The notes beneath the pieces are model-generated. The model searched no databases. It was not told the origin of the DNA and was given only the letters and a program-made list of their open reading frames with translations. Shown piece after piece: positions 47,577 through 60,996 of a DNA stretch of 64,000 nucleotides. The stretch comes from Tolypeutes matacus. Its lineage: Eukaryota > Chordata > Mammalia > Cingulata > Chlamyphoridae. The DNA is taken from positions 337,464 through 401,463 of the forward strand of contig JAKSZT010054571.1 of the NCBI GenBank assembly GCA_026826555.1, read 5' to 3'. Numbering within the stretch: position 1 is the stretch's first letter; each line of letters begins with the position of its first letter. The position numbers were made by a program, and so were the translations under genes.

Positions 47577-50202
47577 ATGAATGAACAGTATATGAACTCA
47601 TTGATTCAAATTGAGGAAAGTGAGCAGTCTCTGAGAACAATTGTCTGAAAGATAACTTAACAAGAGAGATAAAGGGAAGAGAAACTTGTGAGCCATGACC
47701 CATATGGACATAATCTATGGTAAAGTGATAGAGTATAGTTTCATGTTGAAGGATAGTGCAGGTGGGTAGTGATATTACTGGGTTTGGTGGTGCAGGGTTT
47801 ACAGGTGTGTAGATTAGTAAGTGTGGGTTAGAATACCCAGGATACTGGGGAGAGAAATGGGAGAGGGACCAGGTGAACAAGGGATTTGTGGGTATGAGGT
47901 TGAAATTATAGGAGTTGGAATGCTCTTATGGCAATATGACAAGGTAGTTTCACTGGTTTAGGGTGTAAGTTGGGGGGTATTCAGGACGGGGTGCATCAGG
48001 AATAGGCTTCTGGGGAGAGTGTGAGTGTTCATCCTGTCATAATGTGTTGTGTTGGGGAGTGTTGTCCCATATTGTGAGTGGGAAGGAGGTGGACCCCATC
48101 TTTGGGAGGACCAATTCACCCAGAAACAGACAGGTGGGTATCTCTTATGAGCAAGGGTGGATCCTAATAGGGGAGGACAATCAGTGTGTCAAGATTTTTT
48201 GTTGCATGTAACTATGAATCTTGTCATCCAATGAGTCAAGACAGGGGGGTGTCATGTGCCCCAGGGGGATGGGGTGGAAGAAACAGAAAAGATCAAACAG
48301 GGGGTATTTAGCTGTCAGGAGAAATGTTTTTCATTATCTTACAGGGATGGACACAGGACATGGTAAATATTATCAAAAATTATTAAAGTATACCATCTAA
48401 ATTGTAAACTATACTGTAAACCATTGACAATGTTTAGTAGCTATATTTCACTATCTGTATAATAGTTATAACAATGCAACCATCCACAAATAAAAAGGTT
48501 TTAATATAGGGTGAGGAAAGCGGGAGGAATTTGGGTATATGAGAGTCTCTAATATTCTGTGAGTGACTTTGCTGTGACCTAAAACTTCTTTGAAAATTAA
48601 ATGAAAATTTCAGAGACACTGTAGAGTGAGAGGGGGCAGGTGTCACACTATAGACTGGACACCCGATAATGCAATGATAAAATGAAAAATGTTAAAATTT
48701 CTTTTTTGTTTTTTCCCATATTTGAATATCCCAATCCTTTAATTTAATTTTATTTTTAGTGTTTAAGTTTCCATGTATTTTATCACTTACATTTAAACTT
48801 ATCATTATTATTTTATTTTTCTATTAATTGTATTTAGCTATTATATGGGCTTCATCTTCAAGGAAGGTTTGCATCAAAGAAGCTTTAAAATGGGGGCAGT
48901 AGAAGATCATTGGTTCATGTGTCTGGAACAGGGGTTTCATGGGAGGCAGTTCACCTGAATATACATGAAAGATATATAAAATTGTTCAAGTGTTCAAGGG
49001 GTGGGATATGGTCACAGTGGGTGGAGAATCACTCAATAAATGAGAGAATACTGAATTCCAGCCTGGAGAGCTCTGCCACATTCTCCAAGGGAGAATCAAC
49101 AGTCCCCGTGTGCAGGGGCAGTGTCTGGCAAAGGAGGATGTTCCACTAATGGGTTCTTGTTATTAATGACTAGAATCATGAGTCTTTGCTCTTGTAATTG
49201 AAACTCAGCCTACTGTTATGGTGTGCTCAGTGTTGCCACCTGAAAGCCTCCTTGTTGCTCAAATGTGGCCTCTAACTAAGCCAAACCTAGCATATGAATG
49301 CATTACCTTCCCCACAGCATGGGACATGAATCCCAGGGATGAGCCTCCTTGGCAATGAGGGATTAATTACAAGTTCCAACTGGCAATAGGACTGGAAAAA
49401 GACCTTGAATAAAAGAGGGGAAGGGTAAAGACAAATGAGTTCATATGGCTAAGAGACTTCAGATAGTCAGCAGCTCATCTCAGAGGTAATGCTTATGCAC
49501 ACCTCAGTAGGAACTCATAGAACACGAAAATGGATATCACACCACAAGGAGGGCTCTGGAGACACCCATGTCCTATATAAGGAGGAATAGCTCCAGAGAT
49601 TGATGCCTTATCAGTGGGCTATACTTTGGAATCTGTGCTCCTGAGAGTGACAGAGTTGGACACAAATAACTCCTCCCTGCACATGGATAATCCCATCCAT
49701 CTTATCCATGGGATATAAGCCCCCTCTCACCTGGAGGTGAGGTGGACATAACCAAACCATACTCCTCAGGGTTGGGGGAAGAGCTATGGACTAGAGTGGA
49801 TTTACTAGTGTACTGTTGCAGACATATTGTGATTTAAGCAATGGAAGAAATTACAACATTGAGGTGAATACAGTGGTAACTGGATGCTTTTGGTTCAGGG
49901 AGAGGGAAAAGCAGTTGTAATACAGGGGCTTTTTCAGGACTTGGGAATTACTTTACAATGACAGATATAGGCCATTTTACATCAGCATATAACATGCAGA
50001 ACTGTGTGGGAGAGAGTGTTGTCTACAATGTAATCTATGGTCCATGCTTAGTGGCAAAGCCCCAGGATGTGTATATCCATTGCAGGGGATGTGCCACACT
50101 AATGGATGATGTTTATGTGGGGGTTTATGGGAGGTTTGGGAGGTGCGGAACATTGGGATCCCTGTAATTTTTGTGTAATATTTATGTAATCTAAGAATCT
50201 TT
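47577..50202 (+). mobile_element. Long 3' tail of the L1 (non-coding)
   Basis: 2.6 kb between the end of ORF2 and the poly(A). It is G-rich in the first kilobase (47760-48300), A+T-rich at 48640-48850, then mixed. No frame longer than about 80 codons and no similarity to a known protein that I recognise. Its 3' end is shared with the minus-strand fragment at 12725-13062, which shows that at least the last 260 bp are a true L1 3' UTR. The G-rich part fits the usual L1 3' UTR bias. A second, older insertion buried in it (for example the A+T-rich 48640-48850 stretch) cannot be excluded. Confidence 0.65.
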
Positions 50203-50214
50203 AAAAAAAAAAAA

Positions 50215-53200
50215 CCACACTGGTTTTACCTAACACTCTGTGAATGAAGGAGGTTCTTCAATTTTCAAAAATTAAGCAAGGTTTAATATGATACTATACA
50301 ATTCTTCTCACTTACAATCAATGAAAAAACACTAGTTTTACCCAAGGCTCTGTGAAAGTAAGTGGTTCTTCAGTTTTGAAAACTAAGCAAATTTCTCATT
50401 TAATTGCCTGCTTCACACTTCTTTTCACTTAGAATCAATGTCAAAGCAGTGGCAATATATAAGATTCTGTTAATGCAGTCATTTCTTCACTTGTGAAAAC
50501 CAAGCAAATCTTTGTTTAATTGGCTGCTATGCACTTTTATCACAAACAGTAAATATCAAAACACAGGTTTTACCTAATGCTCTGTGAATGTAGGAGGGTC
50601 TTCACTTTTAAAACTAAGCAAATTACTTTTTTATTTGGCAGTGATGGCACTTGTTTTCACTGACTATCAATGTCAAAACACTGGTTTTCCCTAATGCTCT
50701 GTAAATTTAGGATATAATTCAGTTTTGAAAACTAGCAAGTTACTTGTGTAATTGGCTGGTATGCACTCGTTTTCACTTACAATGTCAATATGCTAGTTTA
50801 CCTAATATGCTGAGAATGCAGTTGTTTCTTGAAGTTGTGAAGACTAAGCAAGTTACTTTTTCATTGGGTGCTATGCACTTGTTTTCACTTACAATCAATG
50901 ACAAAACAATGGTTTCCCTAAGACTCTTAGAATGCAGTAGTTTCTGCAGTTGGTAAAAATAAGCAATTTACTTCTTTAAATGAATGTTATGTACTTGATC
51001 TCACTTACAGTCAATGGCAAATAATTTGTGATAATTAACCCTCTGTGAATGCAGTGGTTTCTTCAGTTGTGAAAACAAAATATTACTTATTTGATTAGCT
51101 GCAATACACTTGTTTTAACTTAAAATCAATGTCAAAGCTATGGTTTTACCTAATGTTCTGGGAATGAAGTAGTTTCTTCATTTGTGAAATATAAGGAAGT
51201 TATTTCTTTTATTGGTTGCTACATACTTGTTTTCACTTACAATAAATATCAAAACACTTGTTTGACATAATGCTTTGTGAATGAAGGAGGTTCATCAGTT
51301 TTTGAAAACTAAGAAAGTTGCTTGTTTAATTACATGCTGCACACTTGATTTCACTTATAATCAATGTGAAAACACTGGTTTTACCTAATGCTCTGTGAAT
51401 CCATGTGTTTATTCAGGTTTGAATTCCAAGCAAGCAGTTTAATTTGCTACTATGCACTTGTCTTCACTCATAACCATCGTCAAAACCCTGGTTTTTTGTA
51501 ATAGACTGTGAATAAAGGAGTTTCTTCAATTTTCAAAACTTAAGCAAGGTACTTGTTTAATAAGATACTATTCACTTCTGCTCACTTGCAGTCAATGACA
51601 AAAGAACGGTTGTCCATAACACTTTGTGAATGAAAGTGGTTCTTCAGTTTTGAAAACTAAGTCAGTTACTCATTTAATTGCCTGCTACACACTTCTTTTC
51701 ACATATAATCAATGTCAATATGATGGCTTTACTTAATGCTCTGTGAATGCAGGAGTTTCTTCATTTGTGAAAAATAGGCATGTTATTTCCTTAATTGGCT
51801 GCTTTGCACTTGTTCCCACAATTAATGAAAAAACACTGGTTTTACCTAATGCTTTGTGAATGCAAGTGGTTCTTCTGTTTGGAAAACTATGCAAGTTACT
51901 CATTTAATTACCTGTTGTCCACTTCTTTTCACTTACAATCAATATCAGAGAACTGGTTTTACCTTATTAGGTATGCTCTTTGAATGCAGTAGATTGTTTT
52001 GTTTTGAATTCTAAGCATGTTACTTGTGTTATTTCCTGACATGTATTCTCAGTTACAATCAATGCCAAAACAGCGGTTTTACCTAACTCTCTATGATTGC
52101 AGAAGTCCTTCAGTTTTGAAAACTAAACAAGTTATTTGTATAATTAGCTGTTAAACACTTGTTTTCACTTACAATCAATGTTAAAATATGCTGGTTAGGT
52201 AGTTGTTTCTTCAAGTTGTGAAAACTGAATAAGTTACTTTTTCATTGGGTGCTGTGCCCTGGTTTTCACTAGCAATCAATGACAAAACATTGGTTTACCT
52301 AACATTCTGGGAAAGCAGTAGTTTCTTCATTGGAAAAAAACTAAGGAAGTTGTTTTATTAATTGGCTGCTATGCACTTGTTTTCACTAGCAATGTCAAAA
52401 CATTGGCTTTACCTAATACACTCTGAATGCACGAGGATCTTCAGGTTTGAATTCCAAGCAAGTAGTTTAATTTGCTGCTAGACACTTGTTTTCACTTATA
52501 ACTAGTGTCAAAACCCTGGTTTTACCTAACACTCTAGAATGAAGGAGGTTCTTCAATTTCCATATATTAAGCAAGACACTTGTTTAATAGGATACTATTC
52601 ACTTCTTCTCACTTACAATCAATGAATACACACTGGTTTTAACTATGTGAATAAACGTGGTTCTTCAGTTTTGAAAATTAACAATTTACTCATTTAATTG
52701 CTTGCTAAACACTTCTTTTCATTTATAATCAAAGTCAAAATGGTCATCTTACCTAATGCTCTGTGAATGCAGTACTTTCTTCAGTTGTGAAAACTAGGCA
52801 CGTTACTTCCTTAATTTGCAGCTTTGCACTTGTTCTCACTTACAATTAATGAAAAACACTGGTTTTACCCTACACTTTATGAATATAAGTGGTTCTTTAG
52901 TTTGGAAAACTATGCAAATTACTCATTTAATTGCCTGCTACACACTTCTTTTCACTTACAATCAATGTCAAAGCACTCATTTTAACTAATGCCCTGTGAA
53001 TGCACTAGGTTATTCTACTTTTAATTCCGAGCAAGTTACTTGTGTTATTTGCTGATATTTATTCTCACATTCAATCAATGCCAAAATAGTGGTTTTAACT
53101 ATCACACTGTGAATGAAGGAGGTTCTTCAATTTTCAAAAATTAAACAATGTACTTGTTTAACAGGATACTATTCACTTCCTCTTATTTAAAATCAATGAA

Positions 53201-56200
53201 AAAAACACTGGTTTCACCTAAAGTTTGGTGAATGTAAGTGGTATTTCAGTTTTGAAAACTAAGTAATTTACTCACTTAATTGACTGCTTCACACTTCTTT
53301 TCACTTACAATCAAAGTCAAAGCAGTGGTGATACATAAGTTTCTGTGAGTGCAGTCATTTTTCACTTGTGAAAACCAAGCAAGTCCTCCTTTATTTGGCT
53401 GTTATGCAATTGTTTTCACAAACAACAAATATCAAAACACTTTTTCTGTGTAATGCTCTGTGAATGTAGGAGGTTCCTCAGTGTTGAAAATGAAACAAAT
53501 TACTTTTTTATTGTGCTGCTATGGCACTTGTTTTCACTTTCAATCATTGTCAAAACACTAGTTTTTATCTAATGCTCCATGAATGCAGTACATGCTTCAG
53601 TTTTGAAATCTAGACAAGTTACTTGTTAAATTGGATGCTAAGCACTTGTTTCACTTACAATGTCAGTATGCTGGTTTTACCTGTACACTGAAAATGCAGT
53701 TGTTTCTTCAAGTTGTGAAAACTAAGCAAGTTACTTTTTCATTGTGTTCTATACACTTTTTTTATCATACAATCATTATCAAAATTCTTGTTTTACCTAA
53801 CACCGTGTGAAAGAACAAGGCCCTTCATTTTACAAAAAGTAGGTAAGGCACTTTGTTAATAGGATACAATTGACCTGTTTTCACTTACAGTCAATATGAA
53901 AATGGTGGCTTTACCTAACCCTCTGTAAATGCCTGAGTTTCTTCTGTTATAAAAACTAGGCATGTCACTTCCTTAATTGGCTGCTTTGCACTTCTTCTCA
54001 CTTACAATGAATGAAAAAACACTGGTGTTACCTAATGCTTTGTGAATGTTACTGGTTCTTCAGTTTTGAAAACTAAGCAAGCTACTCTCTTAATGGCCTA
54101 CTTTGCACTTCTTTTCAGTTACAATCAATGTCAAAGCAGTTGTGATACATAAGATTATGTGAATGCAGTCATTTCTTCACTTTTGAAAATCAAGCAAATC
54201 ATTGTTTAATTGGTTGCTATGTGCTTGTCTTCACAAAAATTAAAAATCAAAACACTGGTTTTACATAATGCTCTGTGAATGTAGGAGGTTCCTCAGTGTT
54301 GAAAACTAAACAAATGACTTTTTTATTGGGCTGCTATTGCTCTTGTTTGCACTTTCAATCAATGTCAAAACACTAGTTTTACCTAATGCTCCTTGAATGA
54401 AGTATGTGCTTCAGTTTTGAAAACTAGGCAAGTTACTTGTTTAATTGCCTGGTATGCACTTGTTTTCACTTACAATGTCAATGTGCTGGTTTTACTTAAT
54501 ACACTAAGAATGCAGGTGTTCTTTAAGTTGTGAAAACTAAGCAAGTTTCTTTACCATTGGGTGCTATGCACTTGTTTTAACTTACAATCAATGACAAAAC
54601 AATGGTTTACCTAATGCTCTTGTAATGTAGTATTTCCTTCAGTAGGGAAAACTAAGAAATTTACTTCTTTAAATGAATGCTACACACTTGTTTTCACTTA
54701 CAGTCAATGGCAAATCAGTTGTGATAGCTAATATTTTCAGAATGCAGCAATTTCTTCAATTGTGAAATAAAAGCATGTTACTTTTTAATTGGCTGCTATG
54801 CACTTCTTTTAACTAACAACCAATCAATACCATAGGATGACCTAACAATCTGGGAATGAAGTAGTTTCTTCATTTTTGGAAACTAAGGAAGTTATTTCTT
54901 TAATTGGCTGCTACACACTTGTTTTCACTTACAATCAATGTCAAAACACTGGTTTTAACTAATTCACTGTGAATGCTTGAGGTTCTTCAGTTTTGAATTC
55001 CAAGCAAGTAGTTTAATTTGCTGCTATGCACTTGTTTTCACATACAATAATTATCATATCATTGAATTTACCAAAATGTCTGTGGATGTAGGAGGTCCTT
55101 CAGTTTTGATAACTAAGCAGATTACTTCTTTATTTGGCTGCTAAGGCCCTGGTTTTCACCTACACTCAATTTGGAAATACTGGTGTTACCTATGCTCTGT
55201 GAATACAGTACATTCTTCAGTTTTGAAAACTAATCAAGTTTCTTCTTTAATTGACAGCTATGCACTTGTTTTCACTTACAATGTCAATATATTGGTTTCA
55301 CCTAATATGCTGAGAATGCAGTTGTTTCTTCAAGTTGTGAAAACTAAGCAAGCTACTTTTTATTGGGTGCTATACACTTGTTTTCACTTACAATCAATGA
55401 CAGAAATGGTTTACCTATGGCTCTTGGAATGCTGTGGCTTCTTCAGTTGGGAAAACTAAGCAATTTACTTCTTCAAATGACTGCTATACACTTGTTTCCA
55501 CTTACAGTCAATGGAAAATCATTTGTGATACCTAATAATCTGTGGCTACATAAGTTTTTTAAGTTGTGAAAACTGGCCTATTACTTCCTAATTGCCTGCT
55601 TTGCACTTGTTCTCACTTACACTCAATGAAAAAACACTGGTTTTACCTAACTCTTTGTGAATGTAAGTGGTTCTTCTGTTTTGAAAACTAAGCAAAATAG
55701 GAAAACTAAGAAATTTACATCTTTAAATGGCTCTTACACACTTGTTTACACATACAGTCAGTAGCAAATCAGATGTGATACCTAACACTCTGTGAATGCA
55801 GTAATTTCTTCAATTTTAAAAACTAAGCACGTTACCTCTTTGATCAGCCATTATGTTCATTTTATATTTCAAACCAATATCAAAATTGTTGTTTTACCTA
55901 ATTTTCTAGAAATGCAGTAGTTTCTTCATTTGTGAAAACTATTGCAGTTATTTCTTTAAATGGTTGCTACATACTTGTTTTCACTTACATTCATTATCAA
56001 AACACTTGTTTGACCTAATGATCTGTGAATGAAGGAGGTTCTTCAGTTTTGAAAACTAAGCAATTTGCTTGTTTAATTGCCTGCTACACACTTGTTTTCA
56101 CTTGCAACCAATGTCAAAATCCTGGTTTTAGCTAACAGTGTGAGAATGAAAGAGGTTCTTCAATTTTCAAAAATTAAGCAAGGTACTTGCTTAAAAGTAT

Positions 56201-59200
56201 GCTATTCTCTTCCCACTTATATTAAATGAAAAAACTCTGGATTTACATAATGCTTTGTGAATGTAAGTGGTTCTTAAGTTTTGAAAACTAAGCAACTTAC
56301 TCATTTAATAGCCTGCTTCACACTTGTTTTCACTTATAATCAATGTATCAAGTTTGATACATAAGATTCTGTGAATGCTGTCATTTCTTCACTTCTGAAA
56401 AACAGGCAAATTCTTGTGTTATTGGCTGCTATGCACTTGTTTTCACATATAATAAATATTAAGACACTGGTTTTACTAAATTCTCTGTGAAAGTAGGAGG
56501 TTCTTCAGCTTTGAAAACTAAGCAAATTATTTCTTTATTTCGCTGCTGTGGCACTTGTTTTCACTTACAATCAGTGTCAAAACACTGGTTTTATCTAATG
56601 TTCTCTGAATGCAGGAGGTCCTTCAGTTTTGAAACAAAGCAAGTTACTTGTTTAATTGGCTGCTATACACTTGTTTTCACTTACAATGTCAATATGCTTG
56701 TTTTACCTACTACTTGTGAATGCAGTAGTTTCTTCAGTTGTGATAACTAAGCAAGTTACTTTTTCATTTGGTGCTTTGCACTTGTTTTCATTTACAACCA
56801 ATGTCAAAACCCTGCCTTTACCTAACACTCTGTGAATGAAGGAGGGTCTTCAGTTTTCAAAAATTAAGGAATGTACTTGTTTAATATGTTACTATTCACG
56901 TGTTTTCATTTACAATCAATGTCAAATGGTGGTTTTGCCTAACCATCAGTAAATGCAGGAATTACTTAAGTTGTGAAAACTAGGCAAGTTACTTCCTTAA
57001 TTGACGGCTTTTCACTTGTTCTCACAATCAATGAAAAAACACTGGCTTTTCCTAACACTTTGTGAATGTAAGTGGTTCTTCAGTTTTGAAAACTAAGCTA
57101 GTTACTCATTTAATTGCCTGCTTCACACTTCTTCTCACTTCAATCAATGTCAAAGCAATGGTGATACATAAGATTCTGGAATGCAGGCATTTCATCATTT
57201 GTGAAAACCAAGCAAGTCCTTGTTTAATTGTCTGCTATGCACTTGCTTTCACATACAGTAAATACCAAAACACTGCTTTTACCTAATGTTCTGTGAATAT
57301 AGGAGGTTCTTCAGTTTGAAAACTCAACAAATTAATTCTTTATTGGCTGCTCTGTCACTTGTTTCACTTGCAATCAATGTCAAAACAATGGTGTTATCTA
57401 ATGGTCTGTGAATGCATTAGGTCCTTCAGCTATGAAAACTAAGCAATTTACTTGTTTAATTGGCTGCTATGCACTTGTTTTCAGTTACAATGTCCATATG
57501 CTGGTTTTACCTAAAATGCTGTGAATGCAGTTATTTCTTCAGTTGTGAAATCTAACATGTTACTTTTTCATTGGTTGTTATGCACTTATTTTCTCTTCCA
57601 ATCAATAACAAAACAATGGTTTGCCTAATGTTCTTTGAATGCAGTAGTTTCTTCCGTTGGGAAATCTAAGCAATTTACTTTTTAAAATGACTTCTATGCA
57701 CTTGTTTTTACTTACAGTCAATGGCCAATCATTTCTGATACCTTATACTCTGTGAATGCAGTAGTTTCTTCTATTGTGAAAAATAAGCATGTTACTTTTT
57801 AATTGGCTGCTATGCACTTTTAAAAAAGCTTACAACAATGTCAAAACCATGGTTTTACTTAATGTGGGAATGCAGTAGATTCTTCATTTGTGAAAACTAA
57901 AGAAGTTATTTCTTTAATTGGCTGCTACACACTTGTTTTTCCTTATATTCAATATGAAAATGCTTGATTGTCCTAATGCTCTGTGAATGAAGGAGGTTTT
58001 TCACTTTTGAAAACTAAGAAATTTGCTTGATGAATTGCCAGTTACACATTTGTTTTCACTTACAACCAATGTAAAAACCCTGGTTTTATGTAACACCCTT
58101 TGAATGAAGAGGTTCTTCAGTTTTCAAAAATAAAGCAAGGTACATGTTTAAAAGGATATTATTCACTGGTTTTTACTTACAACCAATATCAAATTGGTGT
58201 TTATATCTAATGTTCTGTGAATGCAGGAGTTTCTTAAGTTGTGAAATCTAGGCACATTACTTCCCTAACTGGCTGCATTGCACTTAATTTCACATACAAT
58301 CAATGAAAAAGCACTGGTTTTACTTAATGCTCTAGGAATGTAGGAGTTTTCAGTTTTTTTAATTAAGCAATTTCCCTGTTTATTTGGCTGCTATGCACTT
58401 TTTTTCACTTACAATCAATGTCAAAATGCTGGTTTTATGTACTACTTGTGAATGCAGTACTTTCTTCAGTTGTGAAAACTAAGTTAGTTACTTCTTCACT
58501 TATGTCTATGCATCTGTTTTCACTTACAATCAATGTCAAAACACTGGTTTTACCTAATGCTCTGTGAATGCAGTCATTTCTTCTCTTATGAAAACTAACC
58601 TATTACTTCCTTCCTTGGTTGCTGTGCATATATTTTCACATAAAATAGATGAAAAACCACTGGTTTTACTTAATGCTCTGTGAATGCACGATGTTTTTTA
58701 GTTTGAATTCCAAGCAAGTAGATTAATTTGCTGTTATGCATTTGTTTCCACTTACAATGAATGTCAAAACCCTGGTTTTACCTAACATTCTGTGAATGTA
58801 GGTGGTTCTTTAATATTCAAAAATAAGCAAGGTACTTGATTAAGAGGATACTATTCACTTCTTCTCACATACAATCAATGAAAAAACACTGGATTTAGCT
58901 TTGTGAATGTAAGTGGCTCTTCAGTTTGTAAACTAAGCAAGTTACTTGTTTAATCGCCTGCTACACAATACTTTCCAGTTACAATCAGTGTGAAAATGAT
59001 GATTTTACCTAACACTTTGTGAATGCACGTGTTTCTTCGGTTGTGAAAACTAGGCATGTTATTTCCTTAATTGGCTGCTTTGCACATGTTCTCACAATAA
59101 ATGAAAAAACTATAATCATAACTAATTCTTTGGGAGTGCATGTGTTTCTTCAGTTTGGAAAACTAGGCAAATTACTCACTTAATTGCCCACTGGACACTT

Positions 59201-60790
59201 CTTTTCACTTACAATCAATTTCAAAGCACTGTTTTACCTAGTACTCTGTGAATGCAGTAGGTTATTCTCTTTTTAATTCCAAGCATTTTACTTGTGTAAT
59301 TTGCTGTAATTTATTCTTACTTACAATCAATGCCAAAACAGTGGTTTTATCTAAAGATCTATGAATGCAGAAGGTCCTTCATTTTTGAAAAGTAAGCAAG
59401 TTTTCTTTTTTATAATTGTCTATTACACACTTGTTTTCACTTACAATCAATGGGGTTTTATCTAATATTTGTGAATGTAGTAGTTTCTTCAGTTGTGAAA
59501 ACTAAGTAAGTTCCTTTTTCATTTGGTGATATGCACAAGTTTTCACTTAAAACAATATAAAACCCTGGTTTTACCTAATGCCCTTTGAATGAAAGAGGTT
59601 ATTCAAGTTTCAAAAATTAAGGAAGGCACTTGTTTAATGGGATGCCATTCACTTGTTTTCACTTACAATATATGTCAAAATGGTGTTTTTACCAAATCCT
59701 CTGTAAATGCAGGAGATTCTTCAGTTGTGAAAACTACACGTTACTTCCTTAATTATCTGCTTTGTACTTTTTCTCATTTACAATCAATGTAAAACACTGG
59801 TTTTACCTAAAGCTTTGTGAATGTAAGTGGTTCTTCAGTTTTGAATACTAAGCAAGTTACTCATTTAATTGCCAGCTTCACACTTCTTTTCCCTTAAAAT
59901 CAATGTCCAAGCAGTGATGATACATAAGAATCTGTGAATGCAGTCATTTCTACACTTGTGAAAAACAAAGCAACTCCTTGTTTAATTGGCTGCCTATGCA
60001 CTTGTTTTCACATACACTAAATATCAAAAGAATGGTTTTACCTAACGCTCATTGAATGTTGGAGGTTCTTCAGTTTTGAAAACTAAGCAAATTACTTTTA
60101 TAATTGGCTGATACAGCACTTGTTTTCACTTACAATCAGTGTCAAAACAGTGGATTTACCTAATGCTCTGTGAATGCAGTAGGTTCTTCAGTATTCAAAA
60201 ATAAGCAAGTTACTGGTTTAATTGGCTGCTATGCACTTGTTTTCACTTACAATGTCCATATTCTGGTTTTTACCTAATATGCTGAGAATGCAGCTGTTTC
60301 TTCAAGTTGTGAAAACTAAGCAAGTTCCTTTTTCATTGTGTGATATGTATAGCATTGTGTGGTATGCAAAACAATGGTTCACCTAACACTCTTGGAATGC
60401 AGTAGTATCTTCAGTTGGGAAAACTAAGTAATTTACTCCTTTAAATGACTGCTCTGCACTTGTTTTCAATTACAGTCAATGACAAATCAGTTGTGATACC
60501 TAACATTCTGTGAATGCAGTAGTTTCTTCAGTTGTGAAAATTGACACACTACTTCTTTAATAGGCTTGCTATGCACTTGTTTTAAATTACAACCAATGTC
60601 AAACCATGATTTTACTTAATGATCTGAGAATGCAGTAGTTTCTTCATTTAGGTAACAAAGGAAATTATTCCTTTAATTGGCAGCTATGCACTTGTTTTCA
60701 CTTACATTGAATATCAAATCACATGTTTGACCTAACACTCTGTGAACGAAGGAGGTTCTTCAGATTTGGAAACTAAGGAAGTTGCTTCTT
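50215..60790 (+). repeat. Satellite array, family B
   Basis: The array resumes as CCACACTGGTTTTACC with a type 5 monomer, followed by 6, 15, 16, 17, 18, 19, 1, 2, 3, 4, 5, 6, 7, 8, 9, 10: a long run of the canonical order from 50290 to about 52080. Type 1 markers lie near 51010, 54703, 55507, 55750, 57720 and 60478. The interval 53280-54560 contains a recognisable ~812-bp duplication. At 60321-60380 a monomer is damaged, with a short local repeat CATTGTGTG(A/G)TATG. No gene is visible. Confidence 0.93.
60776..60790 (+). repeat. Target site duplication, left copy
   Basis: AGGAAGTTGCTTCTT, identical over 15 bp to 60982-60996, directly flanking the SINE. The length and perfect match are typical of L1-machinery target-primed insertion and point to a recent event. 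Confidence 0.93.
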
Positions 60791-60981
60791 CTTTTTTCTT
60801 TTTTTTTTTAAAAGATTTTATTTATTTATTCATTTATCCCCCCCTTGCTGCTTGTGCTTGCTGGGTCAGCTAACCACGCCGTGCGGGCGGGCTTGCCTTC
60901 ACCAAGAGGCCCCGGGAACTGAACCTGGGGCCTCCCATATGGTAAACGGGAGCCCTACTGATTGAGCCACAGCTGCCTCTT
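60791..60981 (-). mobile_element. tRNA-derived SINE (xenarthran DAS-like)
   Basis: About 190 bp, read on the minus strand: a tRNA-like head at the right end, a G+C-rich body (GCCCGCCCGCACGGCGTGG), then an A+T-rich AAATAAATAAATAAAATC stretch and a poly(A)-like tail. Pol III promoter elements are visible on the minus strand: an A-box-like TGGCTCAATCAGTAGGG (60953-60969) and a B-box-like GGTTCAGTTCC (60915-60925, one or two changes from GGTTCGANTCC). The head and body resemble the tRNA-derived SINEs I know from armadillo and sloth; that is recall, not a search. The perfect target duplication makes it probably the youngest insertion in the window. Confidence 0.88.
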
Positions 60982-60996
60982 AGGAAGTTGCTTCTT
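60982..60996 (+). repeat. Target site duplication, right copy
   Basis: AGGAAGTTGCTTCTT, identical to 60776-60790. Removing the SINE and one copy restores a normal monomer (AACTAAGGAAGTTGCTTCTT followed by TAATTGCCTGCTA). Confidence 0.93.

Larger units (their letters stand above)
45926..50214 (+). mobile_element. LINE-1, 5'-truncated, with internal ORF2 deletion and long 3' tail
   Basis: Non-satellite block of about 4.3 kb ending in a 12-A tail (50203-50214). It starts within ORF2, upstream of the reverse transcriptase, runs into the fingers/palm region, jumps at about 47127 to the ORF2 C-terminus, and continues into a ~2.6-kb 3' tail. ORF1 and the endonuclease are absent. The satellite on the left is type 11 and on the right type 5, not the expected 12, and I see no convincing target duplication, so some flanking array may have been lost. 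The last ~260 bp match the inverted fragment at 12725-13062, so both belong to one L1 lineage. Confidence 0.9.

Noticed and set aside
60953..60981. tRNA gene
   Set aside because: The A- and B-box-like sequences belong to a SINE head. The tRNA fold is not preserved and an A-rich tail and target duplication flank the element.
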